Source: Paraburkholderia edwinii
GTDB lineage: Bacteria > Pseudomonadota > Gammaproteobacteria > Burkholderiales > Burkholderiaceae
DNA length: 64,000 nt
Assembly: GCF_019428685.1 (NCBI RefSeq)
Contig: NZ_CP080096.1
Coordinates: forward strand, 1,302,001-1,366,000
Direction of reading: 5' to 3'
Part shown: positions 44,372-52,367 of the stretch, piece by piece
Numbering within the stretch: the stretch's first letter is position 1
Layout of the letters: every line of letters starts with the position of its first letter
Translations under genes and position numbers: made by a program
The notes under the pieces: generated by a model
What the model was told of the DNA's origin: nothing
The model's database searches: none
Seen by the model: only the letters and a program-made list of their open reading frames with translations

Positions 44372-45130
44372 TCAGGCAGCCGCCATGCCGCCGTCCACGG
44401 ACAGCGCGGTGCCTGTGATGAATGAGGCGGCGTTACTGGCCAGGAACACGACGGCCTGCGCCATTTCCTCTTCCGTGCCGAGCCGGCCAACCGGATGAAA
44501 GCCCTTGATCTGGTCTGTCATGCCCGTTTCTTCGAGAAATTTTTCGACCATCGCCGTGGCCACGAAAGCGGGGCAGATTGCATTGACCCGGATCTGCTGT
44601 TTCGCGTATTCGAGCGCCGCGGCTTTGGTGAGTCCGATGATTCCCGCTTTGGAGGCGTGGTAGCCGCACCCGCCGAATGCGGACGCGACGAGGCCGTAGG
44701 TTGACGACATATTCACAATCGATCCGCCGCCGGCCTTCAGCATTTCGGGAATTTCATACTTCATCGACAGGAACATGCCCTTGAGGTTGGTTCCCACGAC
44801 GTAGTCCCACGTCGACTCATCGGTCTCGGCAACGGGTTTGCCGAACACCTCGACTCCGGCATTGTTGAACGCTATGTCAAGCTTGCCGAAGGCATCGACC
44901 GTGCGCGCGACGGCGTTGGCGCAATCTTCTGCTCTGGAGACATCCGTTTTAACGAAGATGGCCTCGCCGCCGGACTCGCGAATCTCGTCGACCACGCTTT
45001 GCCCTTCTTCCTCGCGTCGCGATGCGATGGTCACCTTGGCGCCTTCTTTCGCGATCAGCAAAGCAGTCGTTCGACCGATTCCCGAACTTCCCCCGGTAAC
45101 GAGGGCGACCTTCTCCTGAAGCTTCAACAA
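44372..45130 (-). CDS. Short-chain dehydrogenase/reductase (trans-acting KR candidate)
   Basis: A 252-residue classical SDR of the FabG/BacC type. TGGSSGIG binds the cofactor, NNAG follows, and the catalytic residues are Asn115, Ser143 region (NMSSTYG), Tyr157 and Lys161 (YHASK). The start is a TTG at 45130 with an AGGAG site 6 nt away; no ATG is suitable. It is the first gene of the PKS operon. Since the PKS has no ketoreductase domain, this enzyme could reduce a beta-keto intermediate in trans or tailor the product; this is inference. Confidence 0.85.
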   Translation of the reverse strand: MLKLQEKVALVTGGSSGIGRTTALLIAKEGAKVTIASRREEEGQSVVDEIRESGGEAIFVKTDVSRAEDCANAVARTVDAFGKLDIAFNNAGVEVFGKPVAETDESTWDYVVGTNLKGMFLSMKYEIPEMLKAGGGSIVNMSSTYGLVASAFGGCGYHASKAGIIGLTKAAALEYAKQQIRVNAICPAFVATAMVEKFLEETGMTDQIKGFHPVGRLGTEEEMAQAVVFLASNAASFITGTALSVDGGMAAA

Positions 45131-45420
45131 AGGATTCTCCTGGTTGTGGTGCTGCGGACGGTCCTTGCCAGGAACCGGAAAAAGAATGCGTGAGGGATTC
45201 TATTAGCGCTATTAACCCCGGCGATCGGACTTCACAAAAGTTCAGATTTCCTGATCAGAAAGACGAAGCTCTTGCGACTTCTAATCGAGTACGATGGCTT
45301 CGCCGTGATGATGGCGGAGTGATTTGATGGCAGCCATGCACGATAAAAGTGCTTGAAGTGACAATTGCTCAACTGATGAATCTTGTTTGAATGGCTGATT
45401 AAGAATTCGAGGCAATCTGT
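45131..45420. promoter_or_regulatory. Divergent promoter region of the PKS locus
   Basis: A 290-bp, AT-richer region between the leftward PKS operon and the rightward CMD-MaoC genes. It must contain both promoters. No clear operator palindrome was found and no regulator gene lies in the cluster. Confidence 0.5.
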
Positions 45421-46674
45421 ATGCAGCACCAGAAGAGAGAACCGAACGAGGCGCCGCACTCATCGGGCGCGCTTGAGCCTCGAAGCTCGCAGTACGATCG
45501 CGGCATGGCGATCATCCATACGATCGGGAGCGAGGGGTTCGATACCTTAAGTGCGGCGTTGGATCGCCTCGATCCCGACTTCAAGCGGATGCTCGTCGAG
45601 CATGGCTATGCCGAACTCATTGCGCGGCCCAAGCTTGCGCTCAAGCATCGCGAGCTGGTTACCGTTGCGGTGCTATCGGCAATGGGCAATGCGGATTCCG
45701 CGCTCAAATATCATGCGAGCGGCATGTTGAACACGGGATGGTCAGCTGAAGAATTGCTTGAGACCGTATTACATACCTCAGTCTATGCCGGCATTCCGTT
45801 AGCCATAGCCGGTATTCGCATTGTTTTAAGCATGCTTACTGAGCGAGGCATCGAAGTTAAGCATAGGGAACTGCAGGCGGCGCGCGAGTCGACATTGCGC
45901 GAATCGCACCTCGCGCAGCTGCTGCGGAGCCAGCATGAACAAATCGATTCGCTGCCGGTGGAAATACGCGAAGTGTTCACGGAAGTCGCGTACGGCGCCG
46001 CGTTGGACGGGCCGGCCTTATCGCTCAAGGATCGCCAGCTTGCGACATTGGCGATCGCCCTGGCTAAAGAAAACCAGTGGTCCGCTGTCAGGCTGCATCT
46101 GAAGGCGTGCGCACAAGTGGGATGGACTCGCGGCGAGCTGACCGAAGTGCTGATCCAGTTGACTGGTTATATCGGCTGGCCGCTGGTTTTGCCGGTGACG
46201 CGAATCGCGCTGGAAGTCTTCGATGAAATTGCACGCGAGCATCCGTCCGACGGCGCGATACGGTCGGAGTGGAGTGAACCGGTTGAGGCGCGAGATACGC
46301 GCACGCCGGCGGGGCGACGATCTGCTCTCGCTGTGCCGAAAGATGTGGCGGACCTGTCGCCGCTCGTTGCCCGATATCTCGAGGAGATGGGATCGACGAC
46401 AAGCCGGTTCGATTCGATTGAAGAGGCGCGTGCTTCGCGGCTTTCGGATATCGCATGCCTGACATGTCTTGCGCGAAACGCAGACGCAGACGTCCTCGCC
46501 GCACATGTGAAGGCAGCGCTATCGCTCGGCGCGTCGAGACAGGATGTCGTCGACGCGATACTCAAGGCATTGCCTCATGCCGGCGTGCTCGCAGTGCAGT
46601 ATGGCTTCAACGTGGCAAGCAAAGTATTCGGAACGATAGACGCAACTGAGCGCGCAGAAATTCAGACATCTTGA
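45421..46674 (+). CDS. Protein with three carboxymuconolactone-decarboxylase-like domains
   Basis: A 417-residue fusion of three CMD/AhpD-fold domains: about 30-135 (ALKHRELVTVAVLSAMGN), 175-275 (SLKDRQLATLAIALAKENQW) and 325-405 (RLSDIACLTCLARNADADV). Each keeps the helical L(S/K)xRxxxLxxxA signature and an xHxxxAxxxG segment. None has the CxxC-x2-H of peroxidase-active AhpD, so a decarboxylase/isomerase-like or structural role is more likely. It is divergent from the PKS operon and 48 bp before a MaoC hydratase gene; the two probably form an operon and may act on the same product. Confidence 0.8.
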   Translation: MQHQKREPNEAPHSSGALEPRSSQYDRGMAIIHTIGSEGFDTLSAALDRLDPDFKRMLVEHGYAELIARPKLALKHRELVTVAVLSAMGNADSALKYHASGMLNTGWSAEELLETVLHTSVYAGIPLAIAGIRIVLSMLTERGIEVKHRELQAARESTLRESHLAQLLRSQHEQIDSLPVEIREVFTEVAYGAALDGPALSLKDRQLATLAIALAKENQWSAVRLHLKACAQVGWTRGELTEVLIQLTGYIGWPLVLPVTRIALEVFDEIAREHPSDGAIRSEWSEPVEARDTRTPAGRRSALAVPKDVADLSPLVARYLEEMGSTTSRFDSIEEARASRLSDIACLTCLARNADADVLAAHVKAALSLGASRQDVVDAILKALPHAGVLAVQYGFNVASKVFGTIDATERAEIQTS

Positions 46675-46722
46675 CCAAACGGCAAGTAAAAACGGCAAGT
46701 AAGCGAAAAAGGAAATCAAGCG

Positions 46723-47247
46723 ATGAACGAGGCGGGTGGATACGATCTTGAAGACCTGGTGGTAGGCATGAATGCACGCTTTACGAAGACCTTGTCCGAG
46801 CGGGACGTCTTCCTGTTCGCCGGCGCCAGTGGCGACCGGAACCCCGTGCACCTCGACGAAGAGTACGCGAAGCGAACGCGATTCGGCGGCCGTATCGCGC
46901 ACGGCATGCTGTCGGCTTCCGTAATTTCCGCGGCGATTGCCGCGCGTCTGCCTGGTCCCGGCTCGATTTATCTCGCGCAGAACCTGAGCTTCAGGCGCCC
47001 GGTCAGAATTGGCGAAACGGTCTGCGCAACGGTCACCGTCAAGGAAATCCTGACGGGCCGGCGCCGCGCCGTGCTCGAGACGAGATGCGAAGTGAACGGC
47101 ATCGTCGTGGTGGACGGCGATGCCGTGGTCATGCCTACGTCTGCCGTCGAGCGTGCGAAGGAGCAATCGCGAATCCAGAGCGCGGAGATGGCTGAACTCG
47201 CGCAAGCGGCCGATTACGCGGCCGCCAGGCCGCCATCGACAAGGTAG
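46723..47247 (+). CDS. MaoC-like (R)-specific enoyl-CoA hydratase
   Basis: A 174-residue hot-dog-fold hydratase. The catalytic motif FAGASGDRNPVHLDEEYA supplies Asp38 and His43, and RFGGRIAHGML follows, as in PhaJ/MaoC enzymes. A 35-residue polar tail extends past the domain. It follows the triple-CMD gene on the same strand. As the nearby PKS lacks a dehydratase, this could dehydrate a beta-hydroxy intermediate, or supply enoyl-CoA for the carboxylase/reductase; both are inference. Its 3' end overlaps the converging AEC transporter gene by 34 bp. Confidence 0.85.
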   Translation: MNEAGGYDLEDLVVGMNARFTKTLSERDVFLFAGASGDRNPVHLDEEYAKRTRFGGRIAHGMLSASVISAAIAARLPGPGSIYLAQNLSFRRPVRIGETVCATVTVKEILTGRRRAVLETRCEVNGIVVVDGDAVVMPTSAVERAKEQSRIQSAEMAELAQAADYAAARPPSTR

Positions 47248-48155
47248 ATTGCCGCCGAAAAGGTAATGACAGAAAGCACGGTGCTGACAAGAATCGAGGT
47301 CGCTGCTTCACTTTGATAGGCGCCGGCCTCATTCGCGAACATCGCCGGAATCGTGGCGGACGGCAGCGCGCACAGCAAAATCATCTGCTGCGCGTAAAGC
47401 CCGCGCACGCCGAGCAGCACGGTCGCCGCGAACATCAGCGCCGGGTGGATCAACAGCTTGAGCCCGAGGTTCCCCCATACTTCGTTCGACAGCTTCAGCT
47501 TGACCGACGACATGATGAGCCCGAGGCACAGCAGCGACACGCCCGGCGTCGCCTTGCCGAGCAGATTGAACGCATCGGCGAGCACGGGCGGCAGCTTGAC
47601 TTCGAGCAGCGACAGCAGGATGCCGAGCGCCGGCGCCCACATCAACGGACGGCGCACCGCGCTCGATACGCTCGCGATAAACGCCTGCGTGCCGCTGCCT
47701 TTGCCGCTTGCGATCGTAAGAAGCATGGTGGTGAGCGGGATCATCAGCAGGCTTGCGATCAGGTTCAGCACGAGCACCGAGTAGATGCTCGACGGCCCGA
47801 ACATCACCTGCAGAATCGGAATACCCATAAATGCGGCGTCCGGATAGCCGCAAACGAAGCCTTTGAGCGTGGCGGCCTTCAGTTCGCGATAGCGCCACCA
47901 GCCGATCAGCAGCGCGGCCAGATACATGCCGATGATGCCGATAAAGGTCGCGAAGATCAGCCTGAAGTCGAACAGCTGCGCGCGCGGCGTGCTCGCCATG
48001 CCGACCAGCAGCAGGGCAGGGAAGATCCAGCCCAGCACGAGCCGGCTGATCAATAAGCTATCCGAATGGGTCAGCCGCTTGCGTCTGCCGGCGACAAAGC
48101 CGAGCACGATAATGAGCGCGACCGGCAAAACCGGGCCGACAATCCTGTCAAACAT
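47214..48155 (-). CDS. AEC-family (auxin efflux carrier-like) transporter
   Basis: A 313-residue inner-membrane carrier with about ten helices. The start MFDRIVGPVLPVALIIVLGF and the GYPDAAFMGIPIL motif in the middle are typical of AEC permeases, which export or import small carboxylates such as malonate. ATG 48155 has an AAGGAG site. It shares strand and lies 56 bp downstream of the enolase-superfamily gene, so the two are likely co-transcribed and it may carry the sugar acid or its breakdown product. Confidence 0.87.
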   Translation of the reverse strand: MFDRIVGPVLPVALIIVLGFVAGRRKRLTHSDSLLISRLVLGWIFPALLLVGMASTPRAQLFDFRLIFATFIGIIGMYLAALLIGWWRYRELKAATLKGFVCGYPDAAFMGIPILQVMFGPSSIYSVLVLNLIASLLMIPLTTMLLTIASGKGSGTQAFIASVSSAVRRPLMWAPALGILLSLLEVKLPPVLADAFNLLGKATPGVSLLCLGLIMSSVKLKLSNEVWGNLGLKLLIHPALMFAATVLLGVRGLYAQQMILLCALPSATIPAMFANEAGAYQSEAATSILVSTVLSVITFSAAIYLVDGGLAAA

Positions 48156-48211
48156 CTCCTTGCTCCTTCGATTGTTATACGAATGCGCTGCATGACGAGC
48201 GCGGCAGTCCG

Positions 48212-49318
48212 TTACACCGCGAAGCGGTAGTCGCGAATCACATCGGGGTTCGGCTCGAGGCCGAGGCCGGGCCCTTGCGGCACGGCAATGCGTCCGTTGC
48301 GCGGCACGATCGCGTCGCCGTACAACTGCGCTTCGAGATCGAAATAGCGCCATTCGACGAGCGCCTTGCCGCCGCCGAGCGCGGCGCTCGCGTGCACGCT
48401 GGCGAGCAGGCCCGGGCCGTCGTAAAACGTGTGCACCATGACCGCGACGTTATGGGCCGCCGCGAGCGCAAACACCTTTTGCAACTCGGTAATGCCACCC
48501 ATCTTCGCGGGGCTTGGCTGGATAAAGTCGACGGCGCCTGCTTCGAGCATGTGCTGGAAGTCCATCAGCGTCGACGCGTTTTCGCCGGCCGCGACCGGAA
48601 TGCCGCCCTGCGTTCTCACCGTGGCGAGGCCCGCATAGTTCTCGGGCGGCCACACCGGTTCTTCGATCCAGCGCAGATTGAACGGCTTCAGCTTCTCGGT
48701 CATGTCGAGCGCTTCGCGCACCGACCACGGGCAATTCACGTCGAGCGTGATCTCGACGTCGGGGCCCGCCGACTCGCGCGCGGCGCGCACGCATTCGACA
48801 TCCACTTCGTGTAGTTTCAGATGTTTGAAACCGCTGTCGATCGCGCGCTCGACGTTACGGCGAATCAGATAAGGGTCCGCATAGCGGATCAGGCTTGCAT
48901 AGCACGCGAGCGAGCTTGCGTCGCTGCCGCCGAGCAGCTTGTAGACGGGCTGGTTTGCCGCCTTGCCTGCGATATCCCAGAGTGCGATGTCGATCGCGGA
49001 CAAGCCATAGATAAACGCGCCGCTGCGGCCGAAGATATGAAATTTCTTCTGCAGCTCGAACTGCAGTTTCTCGCGCTGGCTGACGTCGCGACCGAGCAGT
49101 TCGGGCGCGAGGATCGTGTCGATCACGAGCTTCACGGCCGGCACGGCGGTAAAGCCGAATGTTTCGCCCCAGCCCGTGATGCCTTCGTCGGTGGTGACTT
49201 TGACGATCAGCGAATCGACCATCTGCAGGTCTTTCGCGCCCCACACGCCGCCGGCCGATGGGCCGCCCGTCGTGAACGGAATGCGCAACGGGATCGTTTC
49301 GATGCTGGCTATTTTCAT
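48212..49318 (-). CDS. Mandelate racemase/muconate lactonizing-type enzyme
   Basis: A 368-residue enolase-superfamily enzyme. The capping domain is followed by a barrel with Lys168/His170 (FKHLKLHEVD), metal ligands Asp193, Glu220 and Glu246 (LDVNCPW, IEEPVWPPE, AAGENAS) and a later His in VMVHTFYDGPG. This pattern fits sugar-acid dehydratases or related racemases rather than muconate cycloisomerase. ATG 49318 is used. It is divergent from a FadR-type regulator, the probable controller, and upstream of an AEC transporter: a small catabolic unit for an acid sugar or similar. Confidence 0.87.
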   Translation of the reverse strand: MKIASIETIPLRIPFTTGGPSAGGVWGAKDLQMVDSLIVKVTTDEGITGWGETFGFTAVPAVKLVIDTILAPELLGRDVSQREKLQFELQKKFHIFGRSGAFIYGLSAIDIALWDIAGKAANQPVYKLLGGSDASSLACYASLIRYADPYLIRRNVERAIDSGFKHLKLHEVDVECVRAARESAGPDVEITLDVNCPWSVREALDMTEKLKPFNLRWIEEPVWPPENYAGLATVRTQGGIPVAAGENASTLMDFQHMLEAGAVDFIQPSPAKMGGITELQKVFALAAAHNVAVMVHTFYDGPGLLASVHASAALGGGKALVEWRYFDLEAQLYGDAIVPRNGRIAVPQGPGLGLEPNPDVIRDYRFAV

Positions 49319-49615
49319 CTGCTTGGTCCTCGAAAAGGGCTTCGGCTTGCTTGCGTCTTTCTCGATGCTTTCGCGCACGCCGCTTATGTTGGCAGAATGA
49401 TAGGGGACATCTGGTTGTCCTGCAAGTGAACAAGTTGTTCTTTTAAGGAATAACTATTTGAACGTGGATGAACGAGCGGGTGATCGGCGAGTGCCGTAGA
49501 GGTATGGGATTTCCCGACAGATGGGCAGGACAGCATGGAGAAGGTGGCACGGAACTCGAACCGGCACTGATACCCATGTAGAATGACAGGACAAGTAATA
49601 GGGACACTACCTGCC
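49319..49615. promoter_or_regulatory. Divergent control region with repeated GGACA motifs
   Basis: A 297-bp region between the enolase-superfamily gene and the GntR regulator. TTGTCCTG at 49415-49422 and its reverse complement CAGGACAA at 49587-49594 lie near the two gene starts, each embedded in a GAATGAYAGG-like context (49395 and 49581). They are candidate operators for the GntR protein. Confidence 0.45.
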
Positions 49616-50350
49616 ATGAGTGAACTGAACGTCCGCCGGGTCGAGCGCAGGCCTCATCTCGCCGAGCACATCACGCGCTCGCTCAGCGATGAAATTGCCG
49701 CGGGACGTCTGCGCCCGGGCGACCGTTTGCCGACCGAGCAATTCCTGTCCGAGAACTTCGGCGTGAGCCGGAATGTGGTGCGCGAGGCGATCGCGAGTCT
49801 GCGTTCGCAAGGTTTGATCGAATCGCGGCAGGGGGTCGGCGCGTTTGTCGCGAATACGCGGCAGGTGGCGGCAGAGCCGCTGCAACTCGTTAGCGCGCAA
49901 TTGCTTGAAGGCGACAACACGATCCGCAATATGTTCGAAGTGCGCGCCGCGCTCGAATGCCAGGCAGCGGCGCTAGCGGCGCTGCATATGACGCCGCGCA
50001 AACTGAAGACCATCGAGGACGCCGTGGAGCGGATGCGCTATGAGGGTGCGCCGACGGCAGCGACGGTGAATGCGGATCTCGACTTTCATCGCGCTGTTGC
50101 CGCCGCGTCGGGCAACGATTATCTGATCGCGATGATCCGCACCGTGCTCGAGCCGATGCGGCCATTGATTGCCGCGAACTTTTCACGGCAAGGGCCGATG
50201 TTCGGCAATATCCCGAACGCGGCGCGCGGCGAACATCAGGATCTCGTGCAGGCGTTCGCCGATAAAAACCCGGCCGCGGCACGCGAAATCATGGGGAAGC
50301 ATATCGTGAGCGCCGCCTCACGATTCGGCTACGAAATCGCGTTTTTTTAG
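49616..50350 (+). CDS. FadR-type GntR-family regulator
   Basis: A 244-residue GntR regulator of the FadR subfamily. The winged HTH is SDEIAAGRLRPGDRLPTEQF with ENFGVSRNVVREAIASLRSQ, and the C-terminal FCD domain has metal-binding residues in LDFHRAVAAASGN and GEHQDLVQAF. Ligands of this group are usually organic acids. It is divergent from the enolase-superfamily dehydratase and transporter, which it probably represses until substrate appears. ATG 49616 gives the usual N-terminus. Confidence 0.9.
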   Translation: MSELNVRRVERRPHLAEHITRSLSDEIAAGRLRPGDRLPTEQFLSENFGVSRNVVREAIASLRSQGLIESRQGVGAFVANTRQVAAEPLQLVSAQLLEGDNTIRNMFEVRAALECQAAALAALHMTPRKLKTIEDAVERMRYEGAPTAATVNADLDFHRAVAAASGNDYLIAMIRTVLEPMRPLIAANFSRQGPMFGNIPNAARGEHQDLVQAFADKNPAAAREIMGKHIVSAASRFGYEIAFF

Positions 50351-50368
50351 GCCCGCGCCGCGTTGCTT

Positions 50369-50578
50369 TCAGGCTTTGCGCAGGCCATCCCCGCGATGCA
50401 CCGCGTGCTTGCTGCTCTTCTCGCTCGCCACCTCGTAATGCGGGTCGTCCTTCGACGCGGCCACGGTATGGCCGGCGAACGTCGTGCGCTGCGTGATCAC
50501 GCGCACAATCTCGCCATACGTCATGCCTTGCGGCGTGTTCCAGCTCACGCGGTCGTGCGGTTTGAAGTGTTCGGTCAT
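50369..50578 (-). CDS. DUF2945 (TUDOR-like, hypervirulence-associated) protein
   Basis: A 69-residue small basic protein starting MTEHFKPHDRVSWNTPQG with KDDPHYEVASEKSSK in the second half, both signatures of DUF2945. The domain resembles a TUDOR/SH3 barrel; function in bacteria is unknown. A GGGAGGAAAC site precedes the ATG. It lies downstream of the MgtC gene on the same strand, 44 bp away, and could be in the same transcript. Confidence 0.82.
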   Translation of the reverse strand: MTEHFKPHDRVSWNTPQGMTYGEIVRVITQRTTFAGHTVAASKDDPHYEVASEKSSKHAVHRGDGLRKA

Positions 50579-50622
50579 TGCTGTGTTTCCTCCCGGAGCT
50601 CATCGCCGGTTCGACGCCCTGT

Positions 50623-51330
50623 TTAGCGAACCACGATCCATCTGATTTCCAGCGCGCCGGCCGCCGCGGCCGATTCCTGCAGCGGCGGCATCTGCTGCAG
50701 ATCGGGCCTGCCATGCCAGCGCACCTCGAAACGCTCCTCGATGCGGCGGCTTACCGTTTGCGACGTACATTCGACTGCGCTGATCCGGCACCCGAGCTTC
50801 GCAAGCGATTGAATCAGCGCCTCTCTGGAAAACAGGCCTCTGTCGTAAACAACGGTCAATTCAGCGTGGTTTTCGCGCGAAATGTGGTCTTCGACAGTCT
50901 TGAGAAACCACAGCACCACGATTCCGAGCACGGTGCCGATCGCCCCGAGCGCCAGCTGGCCGCCACCGAAACACAGCCCGACGACGGTGACGAACCACAT
51001 GGTCGCGGCCGTGGTCACGCCCTTGACGAGACCGTCCTTGCGAAGAATCGCGCCTGCGCCGATAAACCCGACGCCGGACAGAATGCCGAGCGGCAGACGC
51101 ATTAAATCGAGCGTAACGAACGACGACGGATCTTTCCCCGCTTGCGAGAGCATTGCATTGACCTGCAGCATCGCAAGACATGCCGCGAGGCAAACCAGCA
51201 GCGTCGTGCGCAGGCCCGCGGTTTTGCCGGATTCGCCGCGATTGAAGCCGATCAGCAGGCCGGCAATGATGGCGAGTCCCACGCGAATCAGCAGATCTCG
51301 CCAATCGAGCGTGAGCGGCATCGCTCCCAT
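50623..51330 (-). CDS. MgtC/SapB-family membrane protein
   Basis: A 235-residue protein with four to five N-terminal helices carrying the MgtC signatures LIGFNRGESGKTAGLRTT and GVGFIGAGAILRKDG, and a soluble C-terminal ACT-like domain (ELTVVYDRGLFSREALIQSL). MgtC proteins act in magnesium limitation and intracellular survival by modulating the ATP synthase or other partners. An AAGGAGGTG site 6 nt before ATG 51330 fixes the start; the earlier frame is rejected. No Mg-responsive leader could be recognised in the 235 bp upstream. Confidence 0.9.
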   Translation of the reverse strand: MGAMPLTLDWRDLLIRVGLAIIAGLLIGFNRGESGKTAGLRTTLLVCLAACLAMLQVNAMLSQAGKDPSSFVTLDLMRLPLGILSGVGFIGAGAILRKDGLVKGVTTAATMWFVTVVGLCFGGGQLALGAIGTVLGIVVLWFLKTVEDHISRENHAELTVVYDRGLFSREALIQSLAKLGCRISAVECTSQTVSRRIEERFEVRWHGRPDLQQMPPLQESAAAAGALEIRWIVVR

Positions 51331-51565
51331 ATGGCACCTCCTTTTTACAACGGATGGAGCCGGTAGATGCCGACGGCAGTTGAACGAAGGCCGCCGGCGA
51401 TAGAAATCTGCGGCGCGACGGCTGGGTAGATCGAGCGCGGAACGGCGCGCCTTATCGCACCGCTCCACGCGTGTTACCGCTGATGCGCGGACCGGTTCAG
51501 CATCCGCGCGCTGTGGCACCTATGTTCATGTAGCCGCGAGCGGCCCCGCTCGAGCTGGTGCCGGC

Positions 51566-52033
51566 TCAAACACCCCGCGTATCCCTTCCCTCGCGTATCG
51601 CGAGCGGCGCGTCGGACCAGTACGGCTGACGGTTGTAGTACTCGTGCATCTGCGTGCCCCACGCGGTATCGGCCATCGACGGCCAGTGATCCTTATCGAA
51701 TCCCGGGTCGTCCTTGATGCGTTGCGCCGCAATGTCGACGCGGAAGCATTTTTCCGCGGTGTCCAGCGTGAGCGCGTTCCATGGAATCGCGTGCAGCGTC
51801 GAGCCCATGCCGAGAAAACCGCCTTCCGATAGCACGGCATAGGCGACACGGCCGGTGCGCACGTCGAGCATGATGTCGGAGATCTTGCCGACATGCTCTC
51901 CATCCGATGTCATGACCTTGTTGCCATCGAGCGTCGCCGCGGCCATCACGTCCGGGCCCGGGCCTTCGCCGACTCCACCACCTACGATTTGCGCGCCCGA
52001 TCCGGATGCGCCCTGCGGGTTAAGCGTGCTCAT
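51566..52033 (-). CDS. PRC-barrel domain protein
   Basis: A 155-residue protein with a PRC-barrel (MTSDGEHVGKISDIMLDVRTG and following AYAVLSEGGFLGMGSTLHAI) and a C-terminal segment ending in WGTQMHEYYNRQPYW. Such small PRC proteins are common near stress genes in Burkholderia and are thought to be envelope- or stress-related; no reaction is known. A GGAGGGAGGAAAT site precedes ATG 52033. It is divergent from the large chemotaxis-type hybrid kinase. Confidence 0.85.
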   Translation of the reverse strand: MSTLNPQGASGSGAQIVGGGVGEGPGPDVMAAATLDGNKVMTSDGEHVGKISDIMLDVRTGRVAYAVLSEGGFLGMGSTLHAIPWNALTLDTAEKCFRVDIAAQRIKDDPGFDKDHWPSMADTAWGTQMHEYYNRQPYWSDAPLAIREGRDTRGV

Positions 52034-52367
52034 AATTTCCTCCCTCCTCTGGGAATGATGTTGCGTGTTCGATAGCGCAATCGCTATGCCCAACTTTCGA
52101 CCGGTGGGGCTGTGCCTGTTTGTGATCGACTGGCTGTCAGCGGAAAGGACTTGTCTGCCCCGTGGTAGCGCATACGCTTGAGTGACAGACGCCATGTCCC
52201 GGCGCGGCAGGTCGCGGCAGTTCGCCGTTTCACCTGTTGATTCCCTTATTGCCGCTTGGCCGGCGCGCTCGCGTGTATGCTTCGGGTGCGCGCCGGGCCG
52301 CGCCGCCTGGCAAGGGCCGCCGGGCGCCAGCCGAAATCCGCAACGAAAGCTACAAGAGGAGAAATCC
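52034..52367. other. Intergenic region, 334 bp, divergent promoters
   Basis: Separates the PRC-barrel gene (leftward) from the hybrid kinase (rightward). It contains a short palindromic hairpin ATAGCG/CGCTAT (52072-52087) and otherwise nothing recognisable. The open frame that runs through it into the kinase gene is not supported as coding because the good ribosome-binding site is at the ATG at 52368. Confidence 0.5.
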
